Shown: positions 1 through 10,931, counted from the stretch's first letter. The stretch is DNA of 53,915 bases from Pseudomonadota bacterium (GCA_021325655.1 JAJPGT010000035.1:1-53915); one strand, 5' to 3'. Numbers and translations: made by a program. The notes: a model not told the origin generated them from the sequence alone.

Positions 1-1
1 G

Positions 2-700
2 ATCCCGGTCAGGACATGGTTGGAGGCCGGGTACTCCAGCAGGCGGCGCAGGGTCCCGACCGGGCTGATCTCGGTAACCGTCTCCTGGTTGCCGTCGGTA
101 GCATAGAGCTGCCCTTGGAGCGCGGTGAAGCCGAACGGGACGCCACCCGGGACGTCTGTCCCGTTCGGATCGAGCTTGCGAGCCAGCGGCGGCTGCTCCA
201 GGTTGTAGGTCGTCAGGTCGGCAACCGTTTCCAGCTTCCCATCGGCCGTCCGGCGCAGCACCTGGTTGTCGAAGCTCGGGTCGCCCACGTCGCGGCCGCC
301 GGTGGCGAGCAGCAGGTACAGGGTGTCGCCCAGGAACGCCACGCCGGCGACACCATAGGTGTCGTCGCCGCTGGTGTGCTCGGAGGGGAGGTTGTCCAGC
401 ACCACCTGCGTCGCCCCGCTGGCCGGATCGATCCGCAGCACCCGGCCCGAGCGGCCGACGCGATACCGCAGCCGCTCGGGCCCGACGCGCACCTCCTTTG
501 CGCCGTACTTTCCCGCCTCGGCCACGTACAGCGCCCCATCAGGCCCGAACGCCATCCCCCGCGGATTGACCAGCCCGGTGGCGACGACCTGAAGCCGCGG
601 CGAGGCCGCGCCCCCGAGCAGCAGCCGCGCGACGACCAGTCCCAGTGCCAGGGCGGCCAGCGCGACGAGCGCCAGGGCGGTGAGTTGGCGACGCGGCATG
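2..700 (-). CDS. ScyD/ScyE-like beta-propeller protein (3' end outside window)
   Basis: This reverse-strand gene starts at an ATG at 700 and is still open at the left edge, so only about 233 residues are visible. The N-terminus has a basic start and a hydrophobic stretch at about residues 7-30, a signal peptide or anchor, so the product is probably exported. After it come propeller-type segments: NPRGMAFGPDGALYVAE, GRVLRIDPASGATQVVLDN, and later FGFTALQGQLYATDG. This pattern is known from the ScyD/ScyE family, whose biochemical role is mostly unknown. A GGAGG sequence lies a few bases upstream of the ATG. A long open frame on the opposite strand is treated as a shadow. The family call is fairly good; no substrate can be named. 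Confidence 0.75.
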
Positions 701-731
701 GAGACCTCCTTGGCGGCCAAGCTTGGCTTTG

Positions 732-3005
732 CTACGAGGGCGGCAGAATGCCCTGCTCGCCCCGCAGCCCCGTTCCACGGCGCGCGAGCCGTCTCCGCTC
801 GCCGCCCGGCAGCCACCAGTTCCAGTCGCCCAGCAGGCGCATGGTGGCGGGGACGAGCAGCGCCCGCACGACCGTGGCGTCCAGGAGCACCGCGATCGCC
901 GTCCCCAGCCCGAGCGCCTTGATCAGGGCAATGTCGGCGAAGACGAACGAGCCGCTCACCAGCACAATGATCAGCGCCGCGCTGGTGATGATCCGGCCGC
1001 TCCGCTCCAGTCCCAGGGCGACACTGGCGGCGTTGTCGCCGCTCGCCTCGTACGCCTCGCGGACGCGCGAGAGCAGGAACACTTCATAATCCATGCTCAG
1101 CCCGAACAGGACGCAGAACATCACGATCGGGAGCGAGGCCTCGACGAAGCCGAGCGCCGGGATGCCGAGCAGTCCCCGCAGCGCGCCCTCCTGGAACACC
1201 ACCACCAGCGCCCCGTACGAGGCGAGCAGACTGAGCGTATTCATTGCGATCGCTTTCAGCGGCAGCAGCACCGAGCGGAAGGAGAGGAACAGCACCACGT
1301 AGGTGGCAGCCAGCACCAGCACCAGCGCCCGGGGAAAGTCCCAGTAGAGGCGGTCGGCGTAGTCGAGCACCCCGGCGGTGCCGCCGCCGACCAGCGCGCG
1401 CATCCCGGACGGCGGGGGGGTGGCCCGAATCTGTCGGACGAGCTCCTTGGAGCGGTCGTCGGTCTGGCCGTAGCGGGAGACGACCTGGAGCACGAGCGTG
1501 TTCCCCCGCACGGTGCGCTGCACCATGGCGCGGGCGTAGCCGTCGCCGATTCGGTCCGGCTGGCGGTACAGGAGCTGGTACTGCTCGACGGTCAGGCGCG
1601 GATCGAGGCTAAGGGCGCTGTCGACGCGCTCCACGCGAGGGTCGGCCTCGAGGCGGCGGACGTAGTCGAGCAGCGGGGGGATGTTGTCCGGGCGCAGTGG
1701 CGAGGCGTCGCCCTGGAGCACGATCAGGATTGGGGAGAACTCCCCGGCCCCGAAGCGCTGCTGGAGCAGGTCGAAGGCGCGGCGGGATTCCACGCCTGGC
1801 GGCAGGATGGTCGCGTCCGGCGCGCCGAACTGGACCCGCAGGAACGGCAGCCCCAGCGCGACCAGGAGCGCGACGACGGGGAGCATCACGCGCCAGGGAT
1901 GGGCCATCACCACGTGGGCCAGCCGAGCCCAGAAGCCGCGGTGCTCCGCTGCCGCCACGCGCCCCATGGCCCGAGTGGGCCAGGGCACGCGCAGCGCATC
2001 AATCCGCGGCCCCAGCGCCGCCAGCAGCGCCGGCAGCAGCGTCAGCGCTGCCAGCAGCGACAGCGCCACCACCAGACTCCCGGCCAGCCCGATCGAGCGG
2101 AGCGCCATGAAGTCGAACGTCATCAGCGCCAGCAGCCCCAGCAGCACCGTGAGCCCGCTGAACAGCACCGCCCGCCCGGCGGTCGCCTCCGCCACCGCCA
2201 CCGCGCCGGCCAGGTCGCCGGTCCGGCGCAACTCCTCGCGGAAGCGGCTGGCGAGGAAGAGCGAGTAGTCGATCCCGAGGCCCAGTCCGAGCATGGTGAC
2301 CAGGTTCAGCGCGAAGATCGACAGCGGGGTGAGCTGGGCCAGCAGCACCATCAGGCCCAGCGTGACCACGACGGTCGTCCCGCCGACGACGCCGGGCACC
2401 GCCGCGGCGACGAGCGAGCCGAACACCAGCACCAGCGCCAGCGCCGCGAACGGGAGCGAGATCATCTCTGCCCGGCGCAGGTCGCGCTCGGTCACCTCCT
2501 GGATGTCCGAGTAGAACACCGGCGCGCCGGTCAGCACGGTCTCCAGTACAGTGGGGTGGAGCCGGCGGCGCAGCTCCGGCAGGAAGACGCGGAAGTCCTC
2601 CGGGAGCGAGCGCATGGAGAGCACCGCGTAGCTGGTGTGGCGGTCCGCGGCGATCTGGCGCGGGCTATCGTTCGGAGTAACGACCTGGGCAACCTCTGGC
2701 ATCGTCCGCACGTCGGCCAGCGCCTGGTCGACGGCAGCGCGGTAGCGCGGGTCGTCCGCCGCGAGCGTATCGCTGCTGAACACCACCAGCACCGCGGCCG
2801 GGCTGAAGCCAAACAGGTCGCTCAGCACCGCCGAGGCCCGAGTCGCCTCCAGGTCGCGCGCCGAGAAGCCACCGGCTTGTAGCGCCGAGGTGACGCGCGG
2901 GGCCAAGGGGAGCATCAGCAGGAGGGCGAGCGTCCACAGGCCGAGGACCAGCCAGCGGCGGCGAGCGAGCAGCAAGCCGAAGGAGAAGAACGCGGCGGGG
3001 GACAT
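732..3005 (-). CDS. MMPL/RND-family transporter
   Basis: A 757-residue polytopic membrane protein of the MMPL branch of the RND superfamily, which moves lipids or hydrophobic compounds using the proton gradient. It has the expected two-fold layout: one helix near residues 15-38, an extracytoplasmic domain to about 165, a bundle of about five helices, then a second extracytoplasmic domain at about 390-530 and a second bundle to about 735. The family signature appears twice, as GIDYSLFLASRFREE in the first half and SMDYEVFLLSRVREA in the second, carrying the Asp-Tyr pair used in proton relay. No partner gene is adjacent, and the cargo cannot be inferred. The ATG has no ribosome binding site but lies 7 bases after a GACAAT box, which suggests a leaderless transcript. 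Confidence 0.93.
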   Translation of the reverse strand: MSPAAFFSFGLLLARRRWLVLGLWTLALLLMLPLAPRVTSALQAGGFSARDLEATRASAVLSDLFGFSPAAVLVVFSSDTLAADDPRYRAAVDQALADVRTMPEVAQVVTPNDSPRQIAADRHTSYAVLSMRSLPEDFRVFLPELRRRLHPTVLETVLTGAPVFYSDIQEVTERDLRRAEMISLPFAALALVLVFGSLVAAAVPGVVGGTTVVVTLGLMVLLAQLTPLSIFALNLVTMLGLGLGIDYSLFLASRFREELRRTGDLAGAVAVAEATAGRAVLFSGLTVLLGLLALMTFDFMALRSIGLAGSLVVALSLLAALTLLPALLAALGPRIDALRVPWPTRAMGRVAAAEHRGFWARLAHVVMAHPWRVMLPVVALLVALGLPFLRVQFGAPDATILPPGVESRRAFDLLQQRFGAGEFSPILIVLQGDASPLRPDNIPPLLDYVRRLEADPRVERVDSALSLDPRLTVEQYQLLYRQPDRIGDGYARAMVQRTVRGNTLVLQVVSRYGQTDDRSKELVRQIRATPPPSGMRALVGGGTAGVLDYADRLYWDFPRALVLVLAATYVVLFLSFRSVLLPLKAIAMNTLSLLASYGALVVVFQEGALRGLLGIPALGFVEASLPIVMFCVLFGLSMDYEVFLLSRVREAYEASGDNAASVALGLERSGRIITSAALIIVLVSGSFVFADIALIKALGLGTAIAVLLDATVVRALLVPATMRLLGDWNWWLPGGERRRLARRGTGLRGEQGILPPS

Positions 3006-3012
3006 CCGCGGT

Positions 3013-3018
3013 ATTGTC
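3013..3018 (-). promoter_or_regulatory. Candidate -10 box of the MMPL gene
   Basis: GACAAT on the reverse strand lies 7 bases upstream of the MMPL start codon at 3005. No good -35 box is visible. The spacing would put the transcript start at or next to the ATG. This rests on position and box likeness only. Confidence 0.35.
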
Positions 3019-3165
3019 GCCCATGGCGCGGCCGGTGGCCAGCAATATCAGCACGCAGCGGGCATATGCCTGGCATAGAATGATGGACAGCGCCAGGGTC
3101 GCGCGGACCCCACGGGCGGACGGCAGCGCTTCGATCCGACGAAGGGATACTGAAAGGAGCGTGCG

Positions 3166-3420
3166 GTGGCGAAGAAGATCGCGGTCGAGATCGAGTTCTG
3201 CGTCGTTTGAAACTATCTCCCACAAGCCGTCAGTTTGACGGATTCGCTGCTGGACGAGTTCGCGGAGGACGTGGCGAGCTGGACGCTGCGCCCCTCCAGC
3301 GGGGGCCGCTTCGAAGTGCTCGTGGACGGCGAGCTGGTGTTCTCAAAGGCGCAGCTCGGCCGCCATCCGAAGCGCGCCGAGCTGCGCGAACTGCTGAAGC
3401 GTCGGATCGAGGAGGGCTAG
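3166..3420 (+). CDS. SelW-like (Rdx family) selenoprotein with in-frame UGA
   Basis: Reading from a GTG at 3166, preceded by AAAGGAG at 3153-3159, gives 84 residues if the TGA at 3208-3210 is decoded as selenocysteine. The product begins VAKKIAVEIEFCVVU, so a CxxU redox motif sits at residues 12-15 on the first beta-strand/loop, exactly where SelW/SelT/SelH (Rdx) proteins carry CxxC or CxxU. The rest fits the family: LLDEFAEDVASWTL, SSGGRFEVLVDGELVF, then a C-terminal helix. A perfect 6-bp hairpin with a GTT loop begins 16 bases after the TGA and matches the bacterial SECIS pattern. The usual length is 75-100 residues. The family role is thiol redox chemistry, but the substrate is unknown. 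Standard gene callers would report only a C-terminal 61-codon piece starting at TTG 3235. selA, selB, selC and selD must be elsewhere in the genome. Confidence 0.85.
3227..3241 (+). promoter_or_regulatory. Bacterial SECIS-like hairpin
   Basis: CCGTCA (3227-3232), loop GTT (3233-3235) and TGACGG (3236-3241) form a perfect 6-bp stem. The loop starts 22 bases after the TGA, inside the roughly 16-37-base range of bacterial SECIS elements, and its first base is the G expected for SelB recognition. It lies inside the coding region, as bacterial elements do. Confidence 0.75.
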
Positions 3421-3528
3421 CGCGAGAGACAGCCGCAGGGGGGAGGAGAGGCCTCGCCTCGGGCCACGAGCGGAGCACGCCTGACCTGGCTGGGCAGGGA
3501 GCCAGCGGCGACGAGATGGGGAGGAGTC

Positions 3529-4089
3529 GTGACGAGCCCAGCCAGGGAGATGCAGGTGGAGATCGGGCGCCTGGAGCGGCGTCTGCTGGACAAGCTCCAG
3601 CGCCGCGAGCTTGTCGCGCGCAACGTCAACGAAGAGCAGGACCGCCGGCTTACCCTGGGGGATCGGGTCGCCGACCGCTTCGCGGCGATGATGGGGAGCT
3701 GGCGCTTCATTATCATCCAGAGCGCCATCCTCCTCATCTGGGTCGCCCTCAACGTCACCGCGTTCATCGAGCACTGGGACCCCTACCCGTTCATCCTGCT
3801 GAACCTGGCGCTCTCCTTCCAGGCGGCGTACGCCGCGCCGATCATCATGATGAGCCAGAACCGCCAGGACGCGAGGGATCGGCTGCGGGCTGAGCACGAC
3901 TACGAGGTGAACGTCAAGGCGGAGATGGAGATCGAGGAGCTGCAGCTCAAGCTCGACACGCTGCGCCAGAAGCAGTGGGAGGAGCTGCTCCAGCTCCAGC
4001 GCGAGCAGCTCAAGCTCCTGCAGGAGCTATGCGCCCGGCCCACGAACGGGCGCGCCACGTCTGAGGCGGCCGAGGAGAACGTAGCGTAA
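3529..4089 (+). CDS. DUF1003 membrane protein
   Basis: A 186-residue protein starting at GTG 3529 after GAGGAG at 3521-3526. It has the DUF1003 layout: a charged N-terminal helix, the segment LTLGDRVADRFAAMMGSW, two membrane helices at about 60-80 and 90-110 (WRFIIIQSAILLIWVALN and FILLNLALSFQAAYAAPIIM), the conserved MMSQNRQ, and a long C-terminal coiled coil rich in Glu, Leu and Gln (residues 125-170). The family's function is unknown. It ends in a region of strong hairpins shared with the convergent clpC gene. Confidence 0.9.
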   Translation: MTSPAREMQVEIGRLERRLLDKLQRRELVARNVNEEQDRRLTLGDRVADRFAAMMGSWRFIIIQSAILLIWVALNVTAFIEHWDPYPFILLNLALSFQAAYAAPIIMMSQNRQDARDRLRAEHDYEVNVKAEMEIEELQLKLDTLRQKQWEELLQLQREQLKLLQELCARPTNGRATSEAAEENVA

Positions 4090-4123
4090 CCGCCGCGGCG
4101 CGGCCCATCGGGCCAGCCAGCTC

Positions 4124-4222
4124 GCCCGCTCCGCGCTCTGGGCACAGGGCGTACGAGATGCCCTGTGCCATCGCTAACGGTAGCTCCGCCGGGGATTGCG
4201 CCGGGCGGAGCGCGGAGCGGGC
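4124..4222. repeat. Nested inverted repeats between DUF1003 gene and clpC
   Basis: The 15-base sequence at 4124-4138 is the exact reverse complement of 4208-4222. Inside it, 4141-4150 (GGCACAGGGC) pairs perfectly with 4160-4169 across a 9-base loop. The whole could fold as a two-level stem and sits just after the DUF1003 stop. No T-run follows. A termination or RNA-stabilising role is inferred. Confidence 0.6.
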
Positions 4223-4240
4223 CACGCTGAGAACAGGCAA

Positions 4241-4266
4241 CGGGCGAGGTCGCTGGACCTCGCCCG
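4241..4266 (-). terminator. Terminator-like hairpin after clpC
   Basis: CGGGCGAGGTC at 4241-4251 pairs perfectly with 4256-4266 around a 4-base loop, giving an 11-bp stem about 25 bases beyond the clpC stop. There is no T-run, so it could stop transcription only by an unusual mode or protect the 3' end. Confidence 0.55.
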
Positions 4267-4290
4267 TGGTCGCCATCTGATTTGCCGCGG

Positions 4291-6756
<2,466 letters not shown>

Positions 6757-6810
6757 CTGTTGTGCTACCTCAGCAAGTCCCGCGGCCTCAGCCGCTAACT
6801 TGCTAACGCT

Positions 6811-6816
6811 ATTATA
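6811..6816 (-). promoter_or_regulatory. Candidate -10 box of clpC
   Basis: A perfect TATAAT on the reverse strand, 54 bases before the clpC ATG, in a locally AT-rich stretch. No convincing -35 is seen at 16-18 bases. Two direct copies of GTTAGC lie just downstream in the leader and could be a binding site. Confidence 0.45.
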
Positions 6817-6965
6817 AGCCTTCTTTAGACCATCCGGCGAACCAATGGCGGACCGAGCCGCGCCTGTTGCCGGATTGCTGCCCGGTGCAACACTGCTGGG
6901 GTATTCCGCATTCCCGCGCTGGCCGGCTATCGGACGGCCTTGGGCAGGCTGCTGGGACAGGCGCG

Positions 6966-7580
6966 CTACCTGGCTGTTCGCAGCAGGGCGAACAGCTCCT
7001 GGCTAGCCCGGCGAGGGATGGAATCAGGCGCAGGCTCCAGCCGTTCGATCAGGAATCGTGGACCGAACAGGCGCTCGATCTCCTGGCGGCTGGTGGCGAA
7101 GGGCGGGCCGCCCTCGCGGTCGTGGGCGTAGAACAGCGCGACCAGCCGGCCGCCGGGAGCGAGCAGGTCGGAGACCGCGGCGACGTACTCGGGGCGCCGC
7201 GCAGGATCGATGGCGCAGAAGCAGCAGTGCTCAACCACCAGGTCGAACGCGCCACGCCAGCGCGGCCCGAGGTGGAAAATGTCCGCCTGCTCGAGCTCCG
7301 CCGCCACGCCGGCCGCGGCAGCGCGCTCGCGCGCCTGGCGAATCGCGCTGGGCGCGAAGTCGAATCCGGTCACCCGGTGCCCGGCCCGGGCAAACAGCAC
7401 CACCTCGTGGCCTCGACCGCAGCCCAGCACCGCGACCCGCTGGCCGGGCGGGGGCGCGTCCGGGCCGCGCAGCCAGTTCGCCAGCGGCGGCGCGGCCTCG
7501 CCGATGTCCCAGCCGGCCTCGTCGCGCCGGTAGCGCTCCTCCCAGAACGCGGGATCGCTCACGCTCGGTTCGGACGGCAT
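6966..7580 (-). CDS. TPMT-family SAM-dependent methyltransferase
   Basis: A 204-residue class I methyltransferase. The start FWEERYRRDEAGWDIGEAAP is typical of the thiopurine/thiol/halide methyltransferase (TPMT) family, which moves the SAM methyl group to thiols, halides or similar acceptors. Motif I is VAVLGCGRGHEV (about 49-60), the acidic loop is VTGFDFAPSAI, and VEHCCFCAIDP and GRLVALFYAHD match later family motifs. The natural acceptor is unknown. The ATG at 7580 is preceded by AAAGGGAG. It follows the gene at 7604-8809 by 23 bases and may be transcribed with it. Confidence 0.88.
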   Translation of the reverse strand: MPSEPSVSDPAFWEERYRRDEAGWDIGEAAPPLANWLRGPDAPPPGQRVAVLGCGRGHEVVLFARAGHRVTGFDFAPSAIRQARERAAAAGVAAELEQADIFHLGPRWRGAFDLVVEHCCFCAIDPARRPEYVAAVSDLLAPGGRLVALFYAHDREGGPPFATSRQEIERLFGPRFLIERLEPAPDSIPRRASQELFALLRTAR

Positions 7581-7603
7581 CGTCGCTCCCTTTTAGGCAG
7601 GAG

Positions 7604-8809
7604 TCATGCGCTCGGCGGGAGCGCGGGCGACGGGGGCTCAGCCGCGGCGGGCACCGGCGTGGGCGGGAGGCGGTCGCTCCGAAACAGCGCCAGCACCAGG
7701 GCGCCGAGCCCCAGCCAGATGGCGGCCAGGCTCACCAGCGCCCCGAGCACGGGCACCAGGGTGAGCAGGGTCAGCAGCACCAGGCCCAGCAGTAGCGGCC
7801 AGACCAGGTGCAGCCCGCCAGGCTGAAGGCGGCCAAGGATCCAGCGACCCACCGCCAGGCCGAACAGCACATAGCCGAGGGCGAGCGCGACCAGGTACAG
7901 CGCCAGGGCGAGCAGCCCCAGCCACCAGCCACCGATGACGATCCCGACACCGAAGACGATCAGCGCCAGCAGCGGGACGCCGGCCAGCAGCACGCAGCCC
8001 AGCCCGGCGCTGGCACCCGGGGCGGCGAATAGCGTGTCGCTGGCCCGCTGCCCGAAGTGGGGGAACAGCAGCACCAGCGCCAGCCCGAGCACGAACGTGC
8101 CTACCAGTAGCCGCAGCCAGCCGACGACGATCCAGAACGCAGGGTTTGCCAGCTCCGGCTGGCCGCTCTCGCGCGGCTGGTAGGCCGTCGTCCCCGCCAC
8201 ACTCGCCCCTGCCGCGATCGCGGCTGGCCGCGGGCTCTGGTAGCGGAGGTCTCCCCGCACCTGCGCCCCGGGCTCCAGCCGTAGCTCGCCGACGTCCGCG
8301 CTGACGCTACCTCCGACCGTGCCATTCAGGACGAGCGTCCCGGCGCTGGCGACGAGGTTGCGCCCGACCGCGCCATTGACCACGGTGCTGCCGCCGCCGA
8401 CGTATAGGTCGCGCCCCACGCGTGCCGGCTGGTTCAGCACCACGCTCCCGCCGGCAGCCATCACGTCCTTGTCCACCGCTCCGTTCAGCCTCGCCTGGCC
8501 GCTAGCGACCCGGATGCTGCCATGGACCGGCCCGGCGATCGTCGTCGTCCCCCCGGCCACCAGGACGTCCCCGTCGACGGGGCCGGCCAGCGTGATCGTT
8601 CCGCCGGCCGCGACGACGTCGCCCTTCACGGCTCCATCAACTGTGATCGTCCCGCCGAACAGGTACAGGTCGTCGTCCACCGTCTCGTCGGCGGCGACGA
8701 CCACGCTCTCCCCGGCCCGCGGCTGGGCGGCTAGGGCGAGGCTGGGCGCGAGCGCCGCCAGGAGCGCCAGCAGCGCCAGCCAGCCTCGCAGCGCTCGGAG
8801 ATGATTCAT
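7604..8809 (-). CDS. Polymer-forming (bactofilin-like) repeat membrane protein
   Basis: A 401-residue protein with a signal peptide (cleavage likely after ALA near residue 28). Residues 35-205 are short repeats of the form DGAVKGDVVAAGGTITLAG that build a beta-solenoid as in bactofilins. Residues 225-385 hold about four hydrophobic helices, ending in a proline-rich tail. Unlike cytoplasmic bactofilins, this one has a signal peptide, so the solenoid is probably outside the membrane. The role may be envelope scaffolding or surface patterning, but this is inference. GGGGGAGG lies upstream of the ATG at 8809. Confidence 0.82.
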   Translation of the reverse strand: MNHLRALRGWLALLALLAALAPSLALAAQPRAGESVVVAADETVDDDLYLFGGTITVDGAVKGDVVAAGGTITLAGPVDGDVLVAGGTTTIAGPVHGSIRVASGQARLNGAVDKDVMAAGGSVVLNQPARVGRDLYVGGGSTVVNGAVGRNLVASAGTLVLNGTVGGSVSADVGELRLEPGAQVRGDLRYQSPRPAAIAAGASVAGTTAYQPRESGQPELANPAFWIVVGWLRLLVGTFVLGLALVLLFPHFGQRASDTLFAAPGASAGLGCVLLAGVPLLALIVFGVGIVIGGWWLGLLALALYLVALALGYVLFGLAVGRWILGRLQPGGLHLVWPLLLGLVLLTLLTLVPVLGALVSLAAIWLGLGALVLALFRSDRLPPTPVPAAAEPPSPALPPSA

Positions 8810-9161
8810 GGCCCGCTGCCTCCCCCTCGTCCCCTCTCAGCCAAGGATAGGCCCGCGAGCCCCGCCGTGGCCGAAAAACACACTGCGCAGGTGTAATGCG
8901 CTCGTGACGCTCGGGATGCGCACCGCCGCCGCGGATAACGTACACTCAGCATGGTCAGGCGCGGCCGCTTCCACACAGCAGCCAGCCACGACGGCAGGCC
9001 GATCCGCCTGGAGATGCCGTCGGAGACTCGCAACGGGGCGCCGGCCAACGTCCTGCGCGGTGTCTGATCCACAGCCCGGAAGGCGCGAGCTTTCCGGGCT
9101 GCTTGCTGTCTCGGAGTACCCCGATCTGGCCGACGATACCGCCGCGCGGGTGGGCGCGACG
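8810..9161. other. Gene-free stretch between the bactofilin-like and amidohydrolase genes
   Basis: This 352-base interval has no convincing coding frame. It probably carries the promoter of the reverse-strand gene ending upstream at 7604 and the 3' end of the amidohydrolase gene. The only strong structure is the hairpin at 9073-9100. Confidence 0.5.
9073..9100. terminator. Terminator-like hairpin downstream of amidohydrolase gene
   Basis: AGCCCGGAAGG (9073-9083) pairs with 9090-9100 with one G-U wobble around a 6-base loop. On the reverse strand it lies 62 bases past the amidohydrolase stop. No clear T-run is present on either strand. Confidence 0.55.
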
Positions 9162-9983
9162 CTAGAGCTGCAGCACCCGCCGGGCGTTCTCCTCCAGGAT
9201 CAGGCGCTTGGCGCGGTCGCTGAGCGGGAGTGCGCTGAAGTCGGCGATGTTCTGATCGATGTCGGTGGGCAGCGCCGGCCAGTCGGTGGCGAAGAGCGTT
9301 TTGTCGGCGATGCGCTCCAGCTCTGGGAAGTAGGTGAGCAGCTTCCTGGGCGGCAGGCCGGACAGCTCCAGGTAGAAGTTCGGGTGCAGGCGCGCGAGGA
9401 AGGCGGCGCGGTCGTACCAGAAGGGCCGACCGCCGTGGGCCATCAGCACTCGCAGCCGCGGAAAGTCGGTCGCCAGATCGTCCAGCAGCAGCGGGTCGGC
9501 CCACTTCAGCCGTGCTCCGGGGAACACGGACGAGCCGGTATGGAAGGTGACCGGAATGTCCAGCTCCTGCGCCTTGGCGTACAGTGGGTAGAGCTTGGCG
9601 TCGTTGGGAGCGAAGTACTGGTAGCTGGGGTAGAGCTTCAGCCCGCGGCAGCCCAGCTCCTTCACCGCGCGCTCCAGCTCCTCCGGCAGGTTCGGGGTGA
9701 GGAACGGGTCGAAGCTAGCAAAGGGGATCAGTCGGCGGCTGCGGCGACAGAAGTCCACCACGTACTCGGTGCTCGCCATGCCGGTGGTGAGCGGGGTCGG
9801 CTCAGCCATCACCACCGCGCACTCCACCCCAGCCGCCTCCAGCATCGCGTCGACGTTGGCCGGGTTGTCGTAGCGCCCCATGAACGCCCCGAAGTAGTCC
9901 GGGCGGTAGTTCTCCAGGAAGCGGCGATAGCCCGGGGTGAAGCTCTCGTAGCGCACCATGTGCGTATGGCAGTCGATCACCAT
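9162..9983 (-). CDS. Amidohydrolase family 2 (metal-dependent TIM barrel)
   Basis: A 273-residue protein of the Amidohydro_2 family (decarboxylases and lactonases such as ACMSD and related hydrolases). It opens MVIDCHTHM, the HxH metal motif at residues 6-8. Later come LKLYPSYQYFAPND, VTFHTGSS (a metal-binding His), VLMAHGGRPFW (second His) and LFATDWPALP, the conserved catalytic Asp near residue 234. The C-terminal ILEENARRVLQL is the family's usual ending. The substrate cannot be read from sequence. The downstream alpha/beta hydrolase start lies on the same strand and the two could act on one aromatic or ester compound, but there is a 90-base gap. Confidence 0.9.
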   Translation of the reverse strand: MVIDCHTHMVRYESFTPGYRRFLENYRPDYFGAFMGRYDNPANVDAMLEAAGVECAVVMAEPTPLTTGMASTEYVVDFCRRSRRLIPFASFDPFLTPNLPEELERAVKELGCRGLKLYPSYQYFAPNDAKLYPLYAKAQELDIPVTFHTGSSVFPGARLKWADPLLLDDLATDFPRLRVLMAHGGRPFWYDRAAFLARLHPNFYLELSGLPPRKLLTYFPELERIADKTLFATDWPALPTDIDQNIADFSALPLSDRAKRLILEENARRVLQL

Positions 9984-10073
9984 TGCTGTCGATCCCCATG
10001 CTGCCAGCAGGCAGCCAGGAGGCCAGGCCGCCTTGGCGTCTGCTTTCAGTGTGTCCAGCCTGCGGCACCAGCT

Positions 10074-10931
10074 TCAAGCGCCCAGTGTCTCGGCGGCGAA
10101 GCGGAGCACGCGGTCGATCACCAGCTCCGGCTGCTCCTCGGGCACGTAGTGGCCGCAGTGGGGCACCTCCTCCCCGCGCACGTCCACGGCAACCTCGCGC
10201 CAGATGTCGAGTACCGGCAGCCCGCCCAGCCGGCTCTCCGCGCCCCAGAGCAGTAGCGCCGGCACCTCCAGCTTGCGCCCCGCAGCGCGGTCGGCCAGGT
10301 AGCGCGGCCGGTCGACGAAGTAGGCGTCGCGGTAATCGCTCAAGGCGGCCTCCACCGCGCCCGGGAGGCGGAAGCAGCGCAGGTACTCAGCCATCGCGGC
10401 GGCATCGTCGGTAAGGCCCGGGGAGCGGCCGAAGAAGTGCTGCAGGTAGGCTTCCTCGTTCCCGCGGATAAGCTGCTCGGGCAGCTCTGGGATCAGGTGG
10501 AAGATCCAGTGCCAGTACAGCCGCGCCGTCTGGTCGTCCATGTGGCTGTACACCCACTCGAGCGGAAGGATGTCGAGCAGGACGACGCCGGCGACGCGAG
10601 AGGGGTGCTCCAGGCCCAGGCGGCGGGCGACGCGGGCGCCGCGGTCGTGGCCGACGACGAGCGCCCGCTCGATCTCGAGCCGGTCCATCAGCGCCCGGAC
10701 GTCCTCCGCCATCGTCCCTTTGTCGTAGCCGCTGGCAGGCTTATCGGAGTCGCCGTAACCGCGCAGGTCCATGGCGAGCACCCGGTAGCGCTGCGCGAAC
10801 GCGGGCAGGACGTAGCGCCAGATCAGCCAGGTCTGGGGAAAGCCGTGCAGCAGGATGAGAGCGGCACCCTGCTCCCCGGCTTGGACCAGGTGCAGGTTCA
10901 CGCCATTGACACAGACAGTGCGATGCTCCAT
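10074..10931 (-). CDS. Alpha/beta hydrolase, haloacetate dehalogenase/epoxide hydrolase type
   Basis: A 285-residue alpha/beta hydrolase. The oxyanion segment is LLHGFPQTWLIWR (about 28-40), RGYGDSDKP follows, and the nucleophile elbow is VVGHDRGAR with Asp96. An Asp rather than Ser nucleophile places it with haloalkane/haloacetate dehalogenases and epoxide hydrolases. The cap contains YWHWIFHLIPELPEQLI, resembling fluoroacetate dehalogenase. The catalytic His is in VPHCGHYVPEEQP near the C-terminus. GGAGGT is spaced 6 bases before the ATG. The substrate is not certain. Confidence 0.88.
   Translation of the reverse strand: MEHRTVCVNGVNLHLVQAGEQGAALILLHGFPQTWLIWRYVLPAFAQRYRVLAMDLRGYGDSDKPASGYDKGTMAEDVRALMDRLEIERALVVGHDRGARVARRLGLEHPSRVAGVVLLDILPLEWVYSHMDDQTARLYWHWIFHLIPELPEQLIRGNEEAYLQHFFGRSPGLTDDAAAMAEYLRCFRLPGAVEAALSDYRDAYFVDRPRYLADRAAGRKLEVPALLLWGAESRLGGLPVLDIWREVAVDVRGEEVPHCGHYVPEEQPELVIDRVLRFAAETLGA

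Noticed and set aside
723..2882. A long forward-strand open frame opposite the MMPL gene
   Set aside because: Its product is low-complexity His/Arg/Gln/Pro and has no motif; the reverse strand has a complete transporter. It is a shadow of high GC.
3235..3420. A separate 61-residue gene starting at TTG
   Set aside because: It has no ribosome site and matches only the C-terminal part of Rdx proteins; the upstream CxxU reading is better.
6757..6840. CIRCE (HrcA) operator upstream of clpC
   Set aside because: No TTAGCACTC-N9-GAGTGCTAA was found; only short GTTAGC repeats.
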